Positions 40,151-48,430 of a stretch of 64,000 bases of DNA are shown here, piece by piece (within the stretch, counting starts at the first letter, position 1; each line of letters opens with the position of its first letter). The notes beneath the pieces are model-generated. The model was given only the letters and a program-made list of their open reading frames with translations. It ran no database searches and was not told where the DNA came from. The DNA comes from G963668185 sp963668185. Lineage in GTDB: Bacteria > Chloroflexota > Dehalococcoidia > Lucifugimonadales > G963668185. Position numbers and translations under genes: made by a program. Where the stretch lies: contig OY764162.1 of the NCBI GenBank assembly GCA_963668185.1, forward strand, positions 1,860,001 to 1,924,000, read 5' to 3'.

Positions 40151-40286
40151 GGTCCCGTTTCGTTATAAGTGATGACCTAGAATAGCGGCCATCAGCCCGG
40201 TCATGGTTCGACAGGCTCACCACGAACGGTCTAGACAGGCTCACCACGAACGGTCTAGACAGGCTCACCACGAACGAAACGGAACC
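40151..40286. repeat. TIR element copy 2 with internal 24-bp triplication
   Basis: GGTCCCGTTTCGTT (40151-40164) is inverted, with one mismatch, as AACGAAACGGAACC (40273-40286). The core ACAGGCTCACCACGAACGGTCTAG is repeated with a 24-bp period (starts 40211, 40235 and 40259). It is the same family as 37639-37708, but longer because of the internal expansion, and it lies directly upstream of the threonine synthase-like gene. Confidence 0.75.
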
Positions 40287-40308
40287 GATTGCAGAGCGGA
40301 GTTGCGTC

Positions 40309-41424
40309 TTGGCTGAGTTTCACTTCCGGTGCACCCGTTGCCGTCTGTCGATGGCGGCTGGCGCGCGTGCTCTCGCGTGCACGGCTTGCGGCGGGCCGCT
40401 GGTGGTGGAGTACGAGGCGGGCGGCGACGCGGCGCGGGCCAGCGGCGACTCAGGGCCGACGATGCCGTTGCCGCTGAACGACCCGGCGTCGCGTGTGACG
40501 CTGGGAGAGGGGAACACGCCCGTCGTGCGACTGCCGGCGGTGGCGCGAGCGCTGAGCCTCGGCGACGTAAGGGGCAAGCTGGAACTGGTCAATCCGACCG
40601 GCTCGTTCAAGGACCGGGGCGCGGCGGTGATGATGTCGGCGATGGTCGAGCATGGGGTCGCCGAGGTCGTGGAGGACTCGTCCGGCAACGCGGGGGCCGC
40701 CGTGGCCGCGTACGCAGCGCGCGCGGGCATTCGCGCCCACGTTTTCGTACCGGCGAGCGCACCGGCGGCAAAGCTGCGCCAGATCGAGGCGTACGGCGCG
40801 CAGACTCACCCGATTACGGGCACTCGTGACGAAGTTACGGAGGCGGCGGTGGAGTACTGCGAGAGCAATGGCCTAGCGTATGCCTCGCATAATCTGAGCC
40901 CTTACTTCCTGGAAGGAACGAAGTCTTTTGCGTACGAGGCCGCGGACCAGCCGCCGCAGCACCTCGTTGTCCCGGTTGGGAACGGGTCACTGCTTATCGG
41001 CGCGTACAGGGGGTTCCATGAACTGATAGCGGGGGGCGTCATGGACGCGATGCCAAAACTGCACTGCGTACAGGCCAGGGCGGTGATGCCGATTGCCGCC
41101 GCGTTCGCGGGAGAGCCGTGGGCGGCGAACGACGCCGGAGCGACGATCGCGGGAGGCATCGCCGTGGGGACGCCGCCGCGGGCGGAGCAGGCGCTGGACG
41201 CGGTGCGGGCGTCGGGAGGCAGCGCGTGCGCTGTTGCGGAAGAGGACATCCTGCGCTGGCAGGAATTGCTCGCGGTCTCTGAGGGCATCTACTGCGAGGC
41301 GACCTCGGCGGCGGCGTTCGCCGGACTGGAGGCGCTCGTCCGTGATGGCGTCATCGCGCCGTCCGAGAGCGTGCTCGTGCCCGTTACGGGGTCTGGGCTG
41401 AAGGATGCACCCAGGCCCGGCTGA
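40309..41424 (+). CDS. threonine synthase-like PLP enzyme
   Basis: A 371-residue fold-type II PLP enzyme. The N-terminal zinc-ribbon-like motif has two CxxC pairs (C-T-R-C ... C-T-A-C-G), as in many threonine synthases. The PLP lysine is in N-P-T-G-S-F-K-D-R-G near 100. D-S-S-G-N-A-G-A is the Asn loop and P-V-G-N-G-S-L-L is the phosphate loop. It would convert O-phosphohomoserine to threonine, or act as a related lyase. The start is TTG 40309 with GGAG seven bases upstream. It differs from the PLP lyase at 60.7 kb. Confidence 0.85.
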   Translation: MAEFHFRCTRCRLSMAAGARALACTACGGPLVVEYEAGGDAARASGDSGPTMPLPLNDPASRVTLGEGNTPVVRLPAVARALSLGDVRGKLELVNPTGSFKDRGAAVMMSAMVEHGVAEVVEDSSGNAGAAVAAYAARAGIRAHVFVPASAPAAKLRQIEAYGAQTHPITGTRDEVTEAAVEYCESNGLAYASHNLSPYFLEGTKSFAYEAADQPPQHLVVPVGNGSLLIGAYRGFHELIAGGVMDAMPKLHCVQARAVMPIAAAFAGEPWAANDAGATIAGGIAVGTPPRAEQALDAVRASGGSACAVAEEDILRWQELLAVSEGIYCEATSAAAFAGLEALVRDGVIAPSESVLVPVTGSGLKDAPRPG

Positions 41425-41426
41425 GC

Positions 41427-41492
41427 GGTTCCGTTTCGTTGAGTAGCGGCCCGCTCATGGTTCGACAAGCTCACCACGAACGGAACGGAAAC
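41427..41492. repeat. TIR element copy 3
   Basis: GGTTCCGTTTCGTT (41427-41440) pairs with a slightly diverged right end AACGGAACGGAAAC (41479-41492) around GGTTCGACAAGCTCACCACG. It fills the 88-bp gap between the convergent PLP enzyme genes. Confidence 0.65.
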
Positions 41493-41512
41493 GGCTGAGC
41501 GCGGCGGCTGGT

Positions 41513-42697
41513 CTAGTTGCGGTAGCGCTCGATGGCGGCTGTGAATCCGGGTATCGAACCCCTCAGGGTCTCGTCGCTTACGCTGTACGAGACGCGGAAG
41601 TAGCCTGGCATTCCCAAGCCGCGGCCCGGCACGACAAGCACACGGCGCTTCTGTAGTTCGGTCATGAACTCGATTTCGTCTTCGCACGGGGACTTTGGGA
41701 ACATGAAGAACGCGCCCTGGGGCTTCGTTACCGAGTATCCGAGTTCGGTCAGCTTGCCGTACAGGAAGTCACGCTTGCGCTGGTACGCCGGCACGTCCAC
41801 CGTTGCCGACTGCAGCCGGGCGACCACGCGCTGCATCAACGCGGGGGCGTTCACGAATCCGAGAACCCTGTTGCTGTAGATCAACCCGTCGACGACCTCC
41901 GCGCTGTCCTCATAGCCGGGGTTGACGGCGACGAAGCCGATGCGCTCGCCGGCCAGGCCAAGGTCCTTCGAGTGCGAAGTCGCGACGATGGTGCGCTCGT
42001 GGAACCGGAACACGTGCGGGTACTCCAGGCCGTCGTAGAGCAGCCTGCGGTACGGTTCGTCGCTCACCAGGAATATCTCCCGGCCCAACTCTTGTTCCTT
42101 CGCGGCAATAACCCCCGCCAGTTCCTCCAGGGTTTCGGGGCCGTACAGGACGCCGGTGGGATTGCCGGGCGAGCAGACCAGGACCGCCTTGGTCCGATCT
42201 GAAATGCGCTGCTCCAATGCTTCCACGTCGGGCAGAAAGCCCTCGGCGGAGGGGATGGTCACGAGCGTGCCGCCGTGGTTGTCCACGTAGGAGCCGTACT
42301 CCGGGAAGTAAGGCGCGAAGACGATCACCTCGTCACTGGGGTCGAGCAGGGACTTGAAGATTATGTTGAGCGCGCCTCCCGCGCCGCAGGTCATTACAAC
42401 GTCGTCAGCCGCAAACTCGATGCCGGTCTCTTCCGATAGCTGCCGAGCCACCGATGCGCGGGTCTCCGGGAAGCCCGCGTTCGGCATGTAACGGTGCATG
42501 CCGGGGGCCGGGTCATCGGCGAGCCTCCGGATCTCATCGTAGAACCCCTGGGGCGGGTCCAGGACCGGGTTGCCGATGGACAGGTCAAAGACGTTCTCGG
42601 GGCCGTACTTCTGCTGAAGGGCCGCGCCCTCTTCAAAGATGCGCCTGATCCAAGAGCCTGCCTCCATGCGCTCCTTTACTTTCTGAGCAACCGCCAT
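41513..42697 (-). CDS. pyridoxal phosphate-dependent aminotransferase (class I/II)
   Basis: A 394-residue fold-type I aminotransferase. V-F-D-L-S-I-G-N-P-V-L-D-P-P near 35, M-P-N-A-G-F-P-E-T-R near 70, the Y-F-P-E-Y cofactor strand, C-S-P-G-N-P-T-G and V-S-D-E-P-Y-R. The PLP lysine is in S-H-S-K-D-L-G-L-A-G-E-R-I-G, and R-V-S-Y-S carries the carboxylate-binding Arg. Closest in pattern to AspB/AlaT-type enzymes using aspartate or alanine with 2-oxoglutarate. ATG 42697 with GAGG seven bases upstream is preferred to an upstream in-frame start. It is divergent from the radical SAM gene. Confidence 0.9.
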   Translation of the reverse strand: MAVAQKVKERMEAGSWIRRIFEEGAALQQKYGPENVFDLSIGNPVLDPPQGFYDEIRRLADDPAPGMHRYMPNAGFPETRASVARQLSEETGIEFAADDVVMTCGAGGALNIIFKSLLDPSDEVIVFAPYFPEYGSYVDNHGGTLVTIPSAEGFLPDVEALEQRISDRTKAVLVCSPGNPTGVLYGPETLEELAGVIAAKEQELGREIFLVSDEPYRRLLYDGLEYPHVFRFHERTIVATSHSKDLGLAGERIGFVAVNPGYEDSAEVVDGLIYSNRVLGFVNAPALMQRVVARLQSATVDVPAYQRKRDFLYGKLTELGYSVTKPQGAFFMFPKSPCEDEIEFMTELQKRRVLVVPGRGLGMPGYFRVSYSVSDETLRGSIPGFTAAIERYRN

Positions 42698-42802
42698 ATT
42701 GAGACCTCTGCTGGGAAGACTTGCGAGCCTGTGCGGCTCCCTGCCGATATCCACATGCTAATGCTTCCGAGGCGCTCTGGCCAAGCGTTCTGAGCACATT
42801 TG

Positions 42803-42843
42803 CGAACAAAAGTATTGACAACGGGGGCAATTTATAGAACATT
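42803..42843 (+). promoter_or_regulatory. promoter region of the radical SAM repair gene with SOS-box-like sequence
   Basis: CGAACAAAAGTATT (starting near 42803) resembles the Gram-positive LexA box CGAACnnnnGTTC with mismatches in the right half, and it runs into TTGACA (42815-42820). AT-rich sequence with TATAGA and TATCTA follows, so a -10 is present but not uniquely placed. A LexA link is a hypothesis based on the gene's repair-type function. Confidence 0.35.
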
Positions 42844-42873
42844 TATCTATAGAAGTATTCGCAAGGGGTAATC

Positions 42874-44181
42874 ATGAGAATCAAACACGTACCCGACACG
42901 TTCGAGAAGCTACAGGCGCTGGGCGGCATGGCGACCGACGACGTACTGTCGCGGCCGGAGCCGACGAGCCGCACTCGCAGTCCCTACACGAGCGCGAGAC
43001 GGAACGCCGTGCCCGGCGTGTACAAGGCGTCGATGCCGAACGGCAAGAAGATGAGCCTGATGCGCGTCATGTTCACCGACTTCTGCAAGTACGACTGCCA
43101 CTACTGCCCGAACAGCAACTGGGTGCCGCGCCGGCGCTACGCCTTCAAGGTGGACGAGTTGGCGAACGCGTTCTCGGAGCTGCATCGCCGGCACACGGTA
43201 AGCGGGCTGTTCCTGAGCTCGGGCATCGCGGGAAGCAGTTCGAAGACCACCGAGCGAATGCTCAAGGTGATCGACGTGATCAGGCGCAAGCAGGGCTTTC
43301 AGGGATACATTCACATGAAGGTCATGCCTGGAACTGAGAGGCAGTTCGTAGAGGAGGCCCACAGACTCGGCACCCGGCTTTCGGTGAACATAGAGACGCC
43401 GACTGACGAGATGCTGAGCAGGATCAGCCCGATGAAGGACATGCAGCGCGACATCCTCGACCCAATGGGGTGGGTGGACGACATGATCCGCCGCAACGGC
43501 CCCGGCAATGGGGCCGTGGGCCAGGCGACGCAGATGGTGGTGGGCGCGGCGAACGAGTCGGACTGGGACATCTTCCAGCGCATCGATCAACTCTACGGCG
43601 ACTGGAACTTCAAGAGGGTCTATTACTCGCCGTTCCAGCCGATCCGGCACACGCCGCTGGAGGAGCATCCGGCCACGCCGATGATCCGGGAGCACAGGCT
43701 GTACCAGGTGGACTGGCTGAAGCGCATCTACCGGTTCTCAAACGACGAGATCAGGCTCGCGTACGATCCGAACGGGTTCCTGCCTCACGAGGACGATCCC
43801 AAGACGTCGATCGCCGTTTCGAACCTCGACAACTTCCCGATCGACGTGAACGAGGCAAGCGAGGCGCAACTGCTGCGCGCTCCCGGCGTGGGGCCGACGT
43901 CGGCCAAGCGCATTCTGCGCAACCGCGCGAGCCACTCGATCGACACGTGGCGCGACCTTCAGTCGATGGGAGTAGTGCGCAAGAGGGCGTGGCCCTTCCT
44001 GAGATTCCGGGGGTACAGGCCGCCCACGGCAAGGCAACTCAGGCTGGACATGTTCGGCGAGGCCGCGAAGGAGGGGCGCAAGCGGACGGCGGCGGCGGGG
44101 ACGACGGGCGCGCCCTGCGGAGCGGCCACGTCGTGCGCCGGCTGTCCACTGTACGGAATGCCGGGGCATCCGGGGAGCTAG
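42874..44181 (+). CDS. putative DNA modification/repair radical SAM protein
   Basis: A 435-residue radical SAM enzyme. The cluster motif is C-K-Y-D-C-H-Y-C (Cx3Cx2C) near residue 70, within M-F-T-D-F-C. G-L-F-L-S-S-G-I-A-G-S follows, as in the SplB-related family annotated as DNA modification/repair radical SAM proteins. The C-terminal third has a helix-hairpin-helix (L-R-A-P-G-V-G-P-T-S-A-K-R-I-L) for DNA binding and ends with a Cys cluster (C-G-A-A-T-S-C-A-G-C-P). AAGGGG precedes the ATG. Such genes often sit beside a DUF4130/uracil-glycosylase-like partner, which is absent here. Reaction unknown. Confidence 0.88.
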   Translation: MRIKHVPDTFEKLQALGGMATDDVLSRPEPTSRTRSPYTSARRNAVPGVYKASMPNGKKMSLMRVMFTDFCKYDCHYCPNSNWVPRRRYAFKVDELANAFSELHRRHTVSGLFLSSGIAGSSSKTTERMLKVIDVIRRKQGFQGYIHMKVMPGTERQFVEEAHRLGTRLSVNIETPTDEMLSRISPMKDMQRDILDPMGWVDDMIRRNGPGNGAVGQATQMVVGAANESDWDIFQRIDQLYGDWNFKRVYYSPFQPIRHTPLEEHPATPMIREHRLYQVDWLKRIYRFSNDEIRLAYDPNGFLPHEDDPKTSIAVSNLDNFPIDVNEASEAQLLRAPGVGPTSAKRILRNRASHSIDTWRDLQSMGVVRKRAWPFLRFRGYRPPTARQLRLDMFGEAAKEGRKRTAAAGTTGAPCGAATSCAGCPLYGMPGHPGS

Positions 44182-44275
44182 CGGAAATGAACCGATCGGG
44201 CTTCGGGCCTCTTCATCCGCCTGTTGGGAAGGTTTAGGATGTGCTCAACGCAATCGCGCCGTTCCAGGAGGCTCT

Positions 44276-45682
44276 TTGACCGCTTCGAATACTGCGCTTC
44301 CGGTCGCAATGGAACTCGATTGCGGCCTGCCGACGGCTGACCTGTTCGAAAGGTTTCTCGACCTACCCTACCCGGCGCTGCTGGACGCCGCCCGCCCTGA
44401 TCCGGCGGGGCGGCGGTTCTCGTACATCGCGGCGGACCCGTTCACGGTGGTGCGTTCCAAGGGCGCAAGGGTATGCGTCGAAACGGAAGAGGACGAAGGG
44501 CGCGTCATGTCCGGCAACCCGTTCGACGTGCTCGAAGCGTTGCTGGACAGGCACCGGCTCCCTACCTTGCCGGACCTGCCTCCGTTTCAGGGAGGAGCGG
44601 CCGGGTACTTTGCTTACGAGCTTGGCAGGCACCTGGAGAGGCTCCCCCGCGAGGCACGGGACGATTTGAATCTGCCCGAGATGTGCGTGGGGCTGTACTC
44701 CTGGGTGATCGCCAGGGACGAGCTCGATGGGCGGACGTGGATCATCGCCACAGGACTTCCAGCCGGCGACCGCCAGCGCGCAGAAGGGATGGCGGCGTGG
44801 GTGCGGGAGAGGGCGCTTGGGCCGCCCGTCCACGAGCCGACGGGGCGCGAACCCAGCGCATCGAACGTGACCTCGAACATGACGAAGCAGGAGTACCTCG
44901 CGGCATTGTCGGCCATCAGGCGCTACATAGTGGCCGGCGACATCTACCAGGTGAACTTTTCGCAGCGGTTCGAGGCCGATCTGGAAGGGGGGTCGTGGCC
45001 GCTGTACCGGAAGCTGCGTTCGATCAACCCGGCGCCGTTCGGGTCGTTCCTGGGCCATCCGGAGGTGGCTGTGCTGAGCGCCTCGCCGGAGTTGTTTCTG
45101 GAATCGGACGGCGACGAGGTCAGCAGCCGGCCGATGAAGGGCACGCGTCCGCGCTCAGCGAGCACGGCTGAAGACAGGAGGCTGGCGGCGGAGCTTGCGG
45201 CGAGCGTGAAAGACCGGGCGGAGAACGTGATGATAGTGGACCTGGTGCGGAACGACCTGGGCCGCGTGTGCGAGCCGGGCACCGTGCTCACTTCGCAGTT
45301 GTTCGGCATCGAGCAGTACGAGACGGTCCACCAGATGGTCTCGGTCGTGAATGGCAGGCTCAGGCCAGGCGTTGGCGCGCTGGGGCTGCTGAAGGCGTGC
45401 TTCCCCGGAGGGTCTGTCACGGGCGCGCCGAAGATCCGAGCGATGGAGATCATCGACTCGCTGGAGCCGACGCAGCGCAGCGTTTACTGCGGGGCGGTCG
45501 GCTACATCGGATTCGACGGCGCGATGTCCATGTCGATGCCGATCAGGATCATGCTGGTCAAGGAGGGCCGGGTGTACTTCCAGGTGGGCGGCGGCATCGT
45601 GTACGACTCGGACCCGGAGGCCGAGTACCAGGAGACGCTGGACAAGGCCCGCGGGTCGCTGCTGGCGCTGGGGCTGGCCTGA
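44276..45682 (+). CDS. pabB: aminodeoxychorismate synthase component I (PabB-type chorismate-utilising enzyme)
   Basis: A 468-residue chorismate-binding enzyme. The motif S-S-R-P-M-K-G-T-R-P-R carries K288; a Lys here is the mark of PabB (anthranilate synthase has Ala), so p-aminobenzoate/folate synthesis is favoured. D-R-A-E-N-V-M-I-V-D-L-V-R-N-D-L-G-R, F-P-G-G-S-V-T-G-A-P-K and G-G-G-I-V-Y-D-S-D-P complete the signature. A TTG at 44276 has AGGAGG four bases upstream. No glutamine amidotransferase or lyase gene adjoins it, so the partners are encoded elsewhere. Confidence 0.92.
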   Translation: MTASNTALPVAMELDCGLPTADLFERFLDLPYPALLDAARPDPAGRRFSYIAADPFTVVRSKGARVCVETEEDEGRVMSGNPFDVLEALLDRHRLPTLPDLPPFQGGAAGYFAYELGRHLERLPREARDDLNLPEMCVGLYSWVIARDELDGRTWIIATGLPAGDRQRAEGMAAWVRERALGPPVHEPTGREPSASNVTSNMTKQEYLAALSAIRRYIVAGDIYQVNFSQRFEADLEGGSWPLYRKLRSINPAPFGSFLGHPEVAVLSASPELFLESDGDEVSSRPMKGTRPRSASTAEDRRLAAELAASVKDRAENVMIVDLVRNDLGRVCEPGTVLTSQLFGIEQYETVHQMVSVVNGRLRPGVGALGLLKACFPGGSVTGAPKIRAMEIIDSLEPTQRSVYCGAVGYIGFDGAMSMSMPIRIMLVKEGRVYFQVGGGIVYDSDPEAEYQETLDKARGSLLALGLA

Positions 45683-45804
45683 GGGACGACCCCAGCGCGT
45701 CGAAGAACCCCATCCCATCCTTCCCCAGCAGACTGGGGAAGGGGTCAAAGGATGACACTTTCCAGTGTTTTAGGCACGCTCTGAGGCGGACTGTCGCCGA
45801 GCGG
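45683..45804. repeat. dispersed palindrome in convergent spacer
   Basis: CCCCATCCCATCCTTCCCCAGCAGACTGGGGAAGGGGTC (about 45709-45747) occupies the gap between pabB and the convergent reductase gene. No gene is visible in the 122 bp. Confidence 0.65.
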
Positions 45805-47061
45805 CTACTCCGCGCCGGTCAGCCCTGCCCTGGGGGCCCCGACGAGGCAGGCCATGTTGCCGGAAGGGTGGCGGTTCTCGTGCATCAGCTGGTGGGCCAG
45901 CGGTATCTCCTCGAAGGAGAACGCCCTCGAAAGGCATGGCGAGATCCGGCCTTCGGCAATCAGGTTGTTGGTGGCGACGGCCTCTTCATTGTTGAAGCCG
46001 TGCGAGCCCTGGAAGCGCTTCTGGCGCACCCAGTGATACCGCAGATCCAAGACGGCGTTGTAGCCGGTGGTGCCGGCGCAGATGACGACCGAACCGCCGG
46101 TGTCGCAGACGAAGATGGACGTGGGGACGGTGTCCTCGCCGGGGTGCTCGATGACGATGCGGGGGCTCTTGCGCTCTCCGAGAACGTCCCAGACGGCGGC
46201 TCCGAAGGCGCGCGCGCCTCTCATCCACGTGCCGTAAGCCTCAGCGTCCTCCCAGTGCGGCATCATGCCCCAGTGATCGAAGTCGCCGCGGTTGACGTAG
46301 CCCTTCGCGCCCAACTCGATGCAGTACTGGCCGCGCTCATCATTGGAGACGACGGCGACCGGTATCGCGCCCCACTCGCGGGCTATCTGGATGGCAAGCG
46401 ATCCGAGGCCGCCCGAGCCGCCCCAGACGAGCACGACATCGCCCTCCCGCACCTTGTGTTCGGGCCAGCCGAGCAACATGCGGTAGGCTGTGCCGGCGAC
46501 GAGCATGTATGACGCGGCGGCTTCCCACGTTAGGCCGGGGGGCTTTGGCAGGCACTGGTGTTCGCGGACCTTGGTGAACTGGGCGAAGCTGCCGAAGCTG
46601 GTCTCGTAGCCCCATATGCGGAACGACCTTGCGTACGTCGGCTCGCCGCCGGCCTTCACGAACGGCTCCTCAGGGTCCCAGAGGCAGTTGTGCAGGACGA
46701 CGTGATCGCCGACCGAAACGCTGGTCACGCCGTCGCCGACCGCGTACACGATGCCGGAAGCGTCGCTGCCGCCGATGTGAAAGTCGTAGGGGTCGCCGCC
46801 CCTCTGGCGTACCGCGATGACGTCTATGGGGTACGCGAGGGATGCCCAGACGTTGTTGTAGTTAACGCCGGCGGCCATCACTCCGACCAGCACCTCGCCC
46901 GGGCCGATTTCGGGGACCGCAATCCGTTCGACCTGGAAGGCCTGCATGGGTTCGCCGAACCTGTCCTGGCGGATCACCTGGGCGTGCATGTATTCCGGAA
47001 CTTCTCCGAGAGGCGGCAGGGTTCCGATTTCATAGATGTCTTTGTTGGCAGTTCCGGTCAT
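45805..47061 (-). CDS. ccr: crotonyl-CoA carboxylase/reductase
   Basis: A 418-residue medium-chain dehydrogenase/reductase of the CCR group, which reductively carboxylates crotonyl-CoA to ethylmalonyl-CoA with NADPH and CO2. The N-terminal G-V-N-Y-N-N-V-W-A-S-L-A-Y-P-I-D-V, H-I-G-G-S-D-A-S-G-I-V, and W-G-Y-E-T-S-F-G-S-F-A-Q-F are characteristic. The nucleotide-binding motif is V-W-G-G-S-G-G-L-G-S-L-A. I-V-I-E-H-P-G-E-D-T and Q-G-S-H-G-F lie in the CoA/CO2 region. AAGGA precedes the ATG. It points to an ethylmalonyl-CoA pathway or extender-unit synthesis; other pathway genes are not nearby. Confidence 0.92.
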   Translation of the reverse strand: MTGTANKDIYEIGTLPPLGEVPEYMHAQVIRQDRFGEPMQAFQVERIAVPEIGPGEVLVGVMAAGVNYNNVWASLAYPIDVIAVRQRGGDPYDFHIGGSDASGIVYAVGDGVTSVSVGDHVVLHNCLWDPEEPFVKAGGEPTYARSFRIWGYETSFGSFAQFTKVREHQCLPKPPGLTWEAAASYMLVAGTAYRMLLGWPEHKVREGDVVLVWGGSGGLGSLAIQIAREWGAIPVAVVSNDERGQYCIELGAKGYVNRGDFDHWGMMPHWEDAEAYGTWMRGARAFGAAVWDVLGERKSPRIVIEHPGEDTVPTSIFVCDTGGSVVICAGTTGYNAVLDLRYHWVRQKRFQGSHGFNNEEAVATNNLIAEGRISPCLSRAFSFEEIPLAHQLMHENRHPSGNMACLVGAPRAGLTGAE

Positions 47062-47203
47062 GTCTAATCCTTCAACGGACGCAGGGATCGCCCCGTTCTG
47101 CGGGCGAGGCCAAGTTTATCAAAGGCCCCGATGTCTTGATACTTTCTTGACATGGGTGCGTCATCCTGCGGCCAATCCCGCTGAGCGACAGGAGACGTAT
47201 CAG

Positions 47204-47653
47204 ATGAAGAAGAAGTTGATTGCAGGCATCGCGGCGGCTGCGCTGATTGCAGTCGGAGTGATGGGTGGCGTAGTGCTGGCGCAAGAGGCGGAGGATTCCG
47301 AGTCCAAGTCCCTGTTCGAACGGATCGCGGAGATATTGAACGTCGATGGAGTGGACGGGGACGACATCGAAAGCGCGTACAACGAGGCTAGACAGGACAT
47401 TCAGACAGAGAAGCTCAGCGCGTATCTCGACAAGCTGGTCGAGGACGAGGTCATCGATCAGGACACGGCGGACGAGTACCTGGAATGGTACGAAGGCCGA
47501 CCGGAAGGGCTGCCGAATTTTGGGACGAAGCGTGAATTCGGCGGACGCGGATTCTCATCGTTTCACAAGAGCAGCGGGAAGAACGGGTGGATGTCGTGGC
47601 ACTCTCGCGGGTACTTCGGCTTCAAGTCACATGAGGCTAGCAAGGACGAGTAG
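47204..47653 (+). CDS. secreted acidic protein upstream of a two-component system
   Basis: A 149-residue protein with a clear signal peptide (M-K-K-K-L, hydrophobic core, V-L-A before Q-E-A-E). The mature part is acidic and helical, with D-G-D-D-I-E-S-A-Y-N-E-A-R-Q-D-I-Q and E-V-I-D-Q-D-T-A-D-E-Y-L-E-W-Y, then a basic/aromatic tail rich in Gly, Phe, His, Ser and Trp. AGGAG lies 9 bases before ATG 47204. It ends directly ahead of the response regulator gene and is probably in the same operon, so it may be a periplasm-side modulator or target. Family not recognised. Confidence 0.75.
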   Translation: MKKKLIAGIAAAALIAVGVMGGVVLAQEAEDSESKSLFERIAEILNVDGVDGDDIESAYNEARQDIQTEKLSAYLDKLVEDEVIDQDTADEYLEWYEGRPEGLPNFGTKREFGGRGFSSFHKSSGKNGWMSWHSRGYFGFKSHEASKDE

Positions 47654-47743
47654 ATGACAACAGTGGAGGCGCGGGCCGGGGAGAGGGCGTTCGGGGCCAA
47701 CGGGTACAATCAAGACTCCAGCCCTGACGCAGGTGACGAGCGC

Positions 47744-48430
47744 ATGCCAGCCAGGATACTCATCGTGGAGGACGATCCCGACACCGCCCAACTCGTGCGC
47801 CTATACCTATGCCGCGACGGCCACGAGGTTCTGACGGCGGCTGACGGCGTCAAGGGGCTGGCGCTGGCGAGGGAGGAGTCTCCGGACCTAATAGTCCTGG
47901 ACCTGATGCTTCCGGGACTTGACGGCATCGAGATCTGCCGCGAGTTGCGCGGGTACTCGAACGTTCCGATAATCATGGTCACTGCAAGAGTGGAGGAGGA
48001 CGACCGGCTGGCGGGGCTGGAGCTTGGGGCCGACGACTACATCACGAAGCCGTTCAGTCCTCGAGAGCTGGCGGCCCGCGTCAAAGCGGTGCTTCGCCGG
48101 ACTGCGATGGAGGCGAATGCGCGATCCCCCGCTGTGCTGAAGCTGGGGGGCGTCAGCCTGGACTTCCCGAAGCGCGCAGCGCGCGTGGAGCACAGGCCGG
48201 TGGCCCTGACGCGCACCGAGTTCGACATCCTGGCCGTCCTCATGCGCAGCCCCGGGCGGGTGTTCTCACGGGATGAGATCATTGACCGCGTGTTCGGGGA
48301 CGACTTCGAGGGGTTCGACCGAACCATCGACACGCATGTATCCAATCTCAGGCGAAAGTTGCAGGTGAGGCCGGACAGCCCTCGGTACATAAAGACGGCG
48401 TACGGAGTCGGCTATCGGTTCGATGCTTAG
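47744..48430 (+). CDS. OmpR-family response regulator
   Basis: A 228-residue regulator. The receiver domain begins R-I-L-I-V-E-D-D, with the phosphoacceptor D53 in V-L-D-L-M-L-P, T near 80 in V-T-A-R and K in I-T-K-P-F. The C-terminal winged helix has L-T-R-T-E-F-D-I-L and R-T-I-D-T-H-V-S-N-L-R-R-K-L then G-V-G-Y-R-F. ATG 47744 (AGGTGA seven bases upstream) begins at the domain; an ATG at 47654 abutting the previous stop would add 30 unconserved residues and also has a possible AAGGA. A TACAAT at 47705 could be an internal -10. It overlaps the kinase gene by 8 bp. Confidence 0.93.
   Translation: MPARILIVEDDPDTAQLVRLYLCRDGHEVLTAADGVKGLALAREESPDLIVLDLMLPGLDGIEICRELRGYSNVPIIMVTARVEEDDRLAGLELGADDYITKPFSPRELAARVKAVLRRTAMEANARSPAVLKLGGVSLDFPKRAARVEHRPVALTRTEFDILAVLMRSPGRVFSRDEIIDRVFGDDFEGFDRTIDTHVSNLRRKLQVRPDSPRYIKTAYGVGYRFDA

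Noticed and set aside
37630..41500. Insertion sequence with transposase
   Set aside because: Only short TIR-bearing non-coding elements are present; no transposase-like frame occurs anywhere in the window.
44276..45682. Anthranilate synthase component I (trpE)
   Set aside because: The Lys in P-M-K-G-T is the PabB-type residue, where TrpE has Ala.
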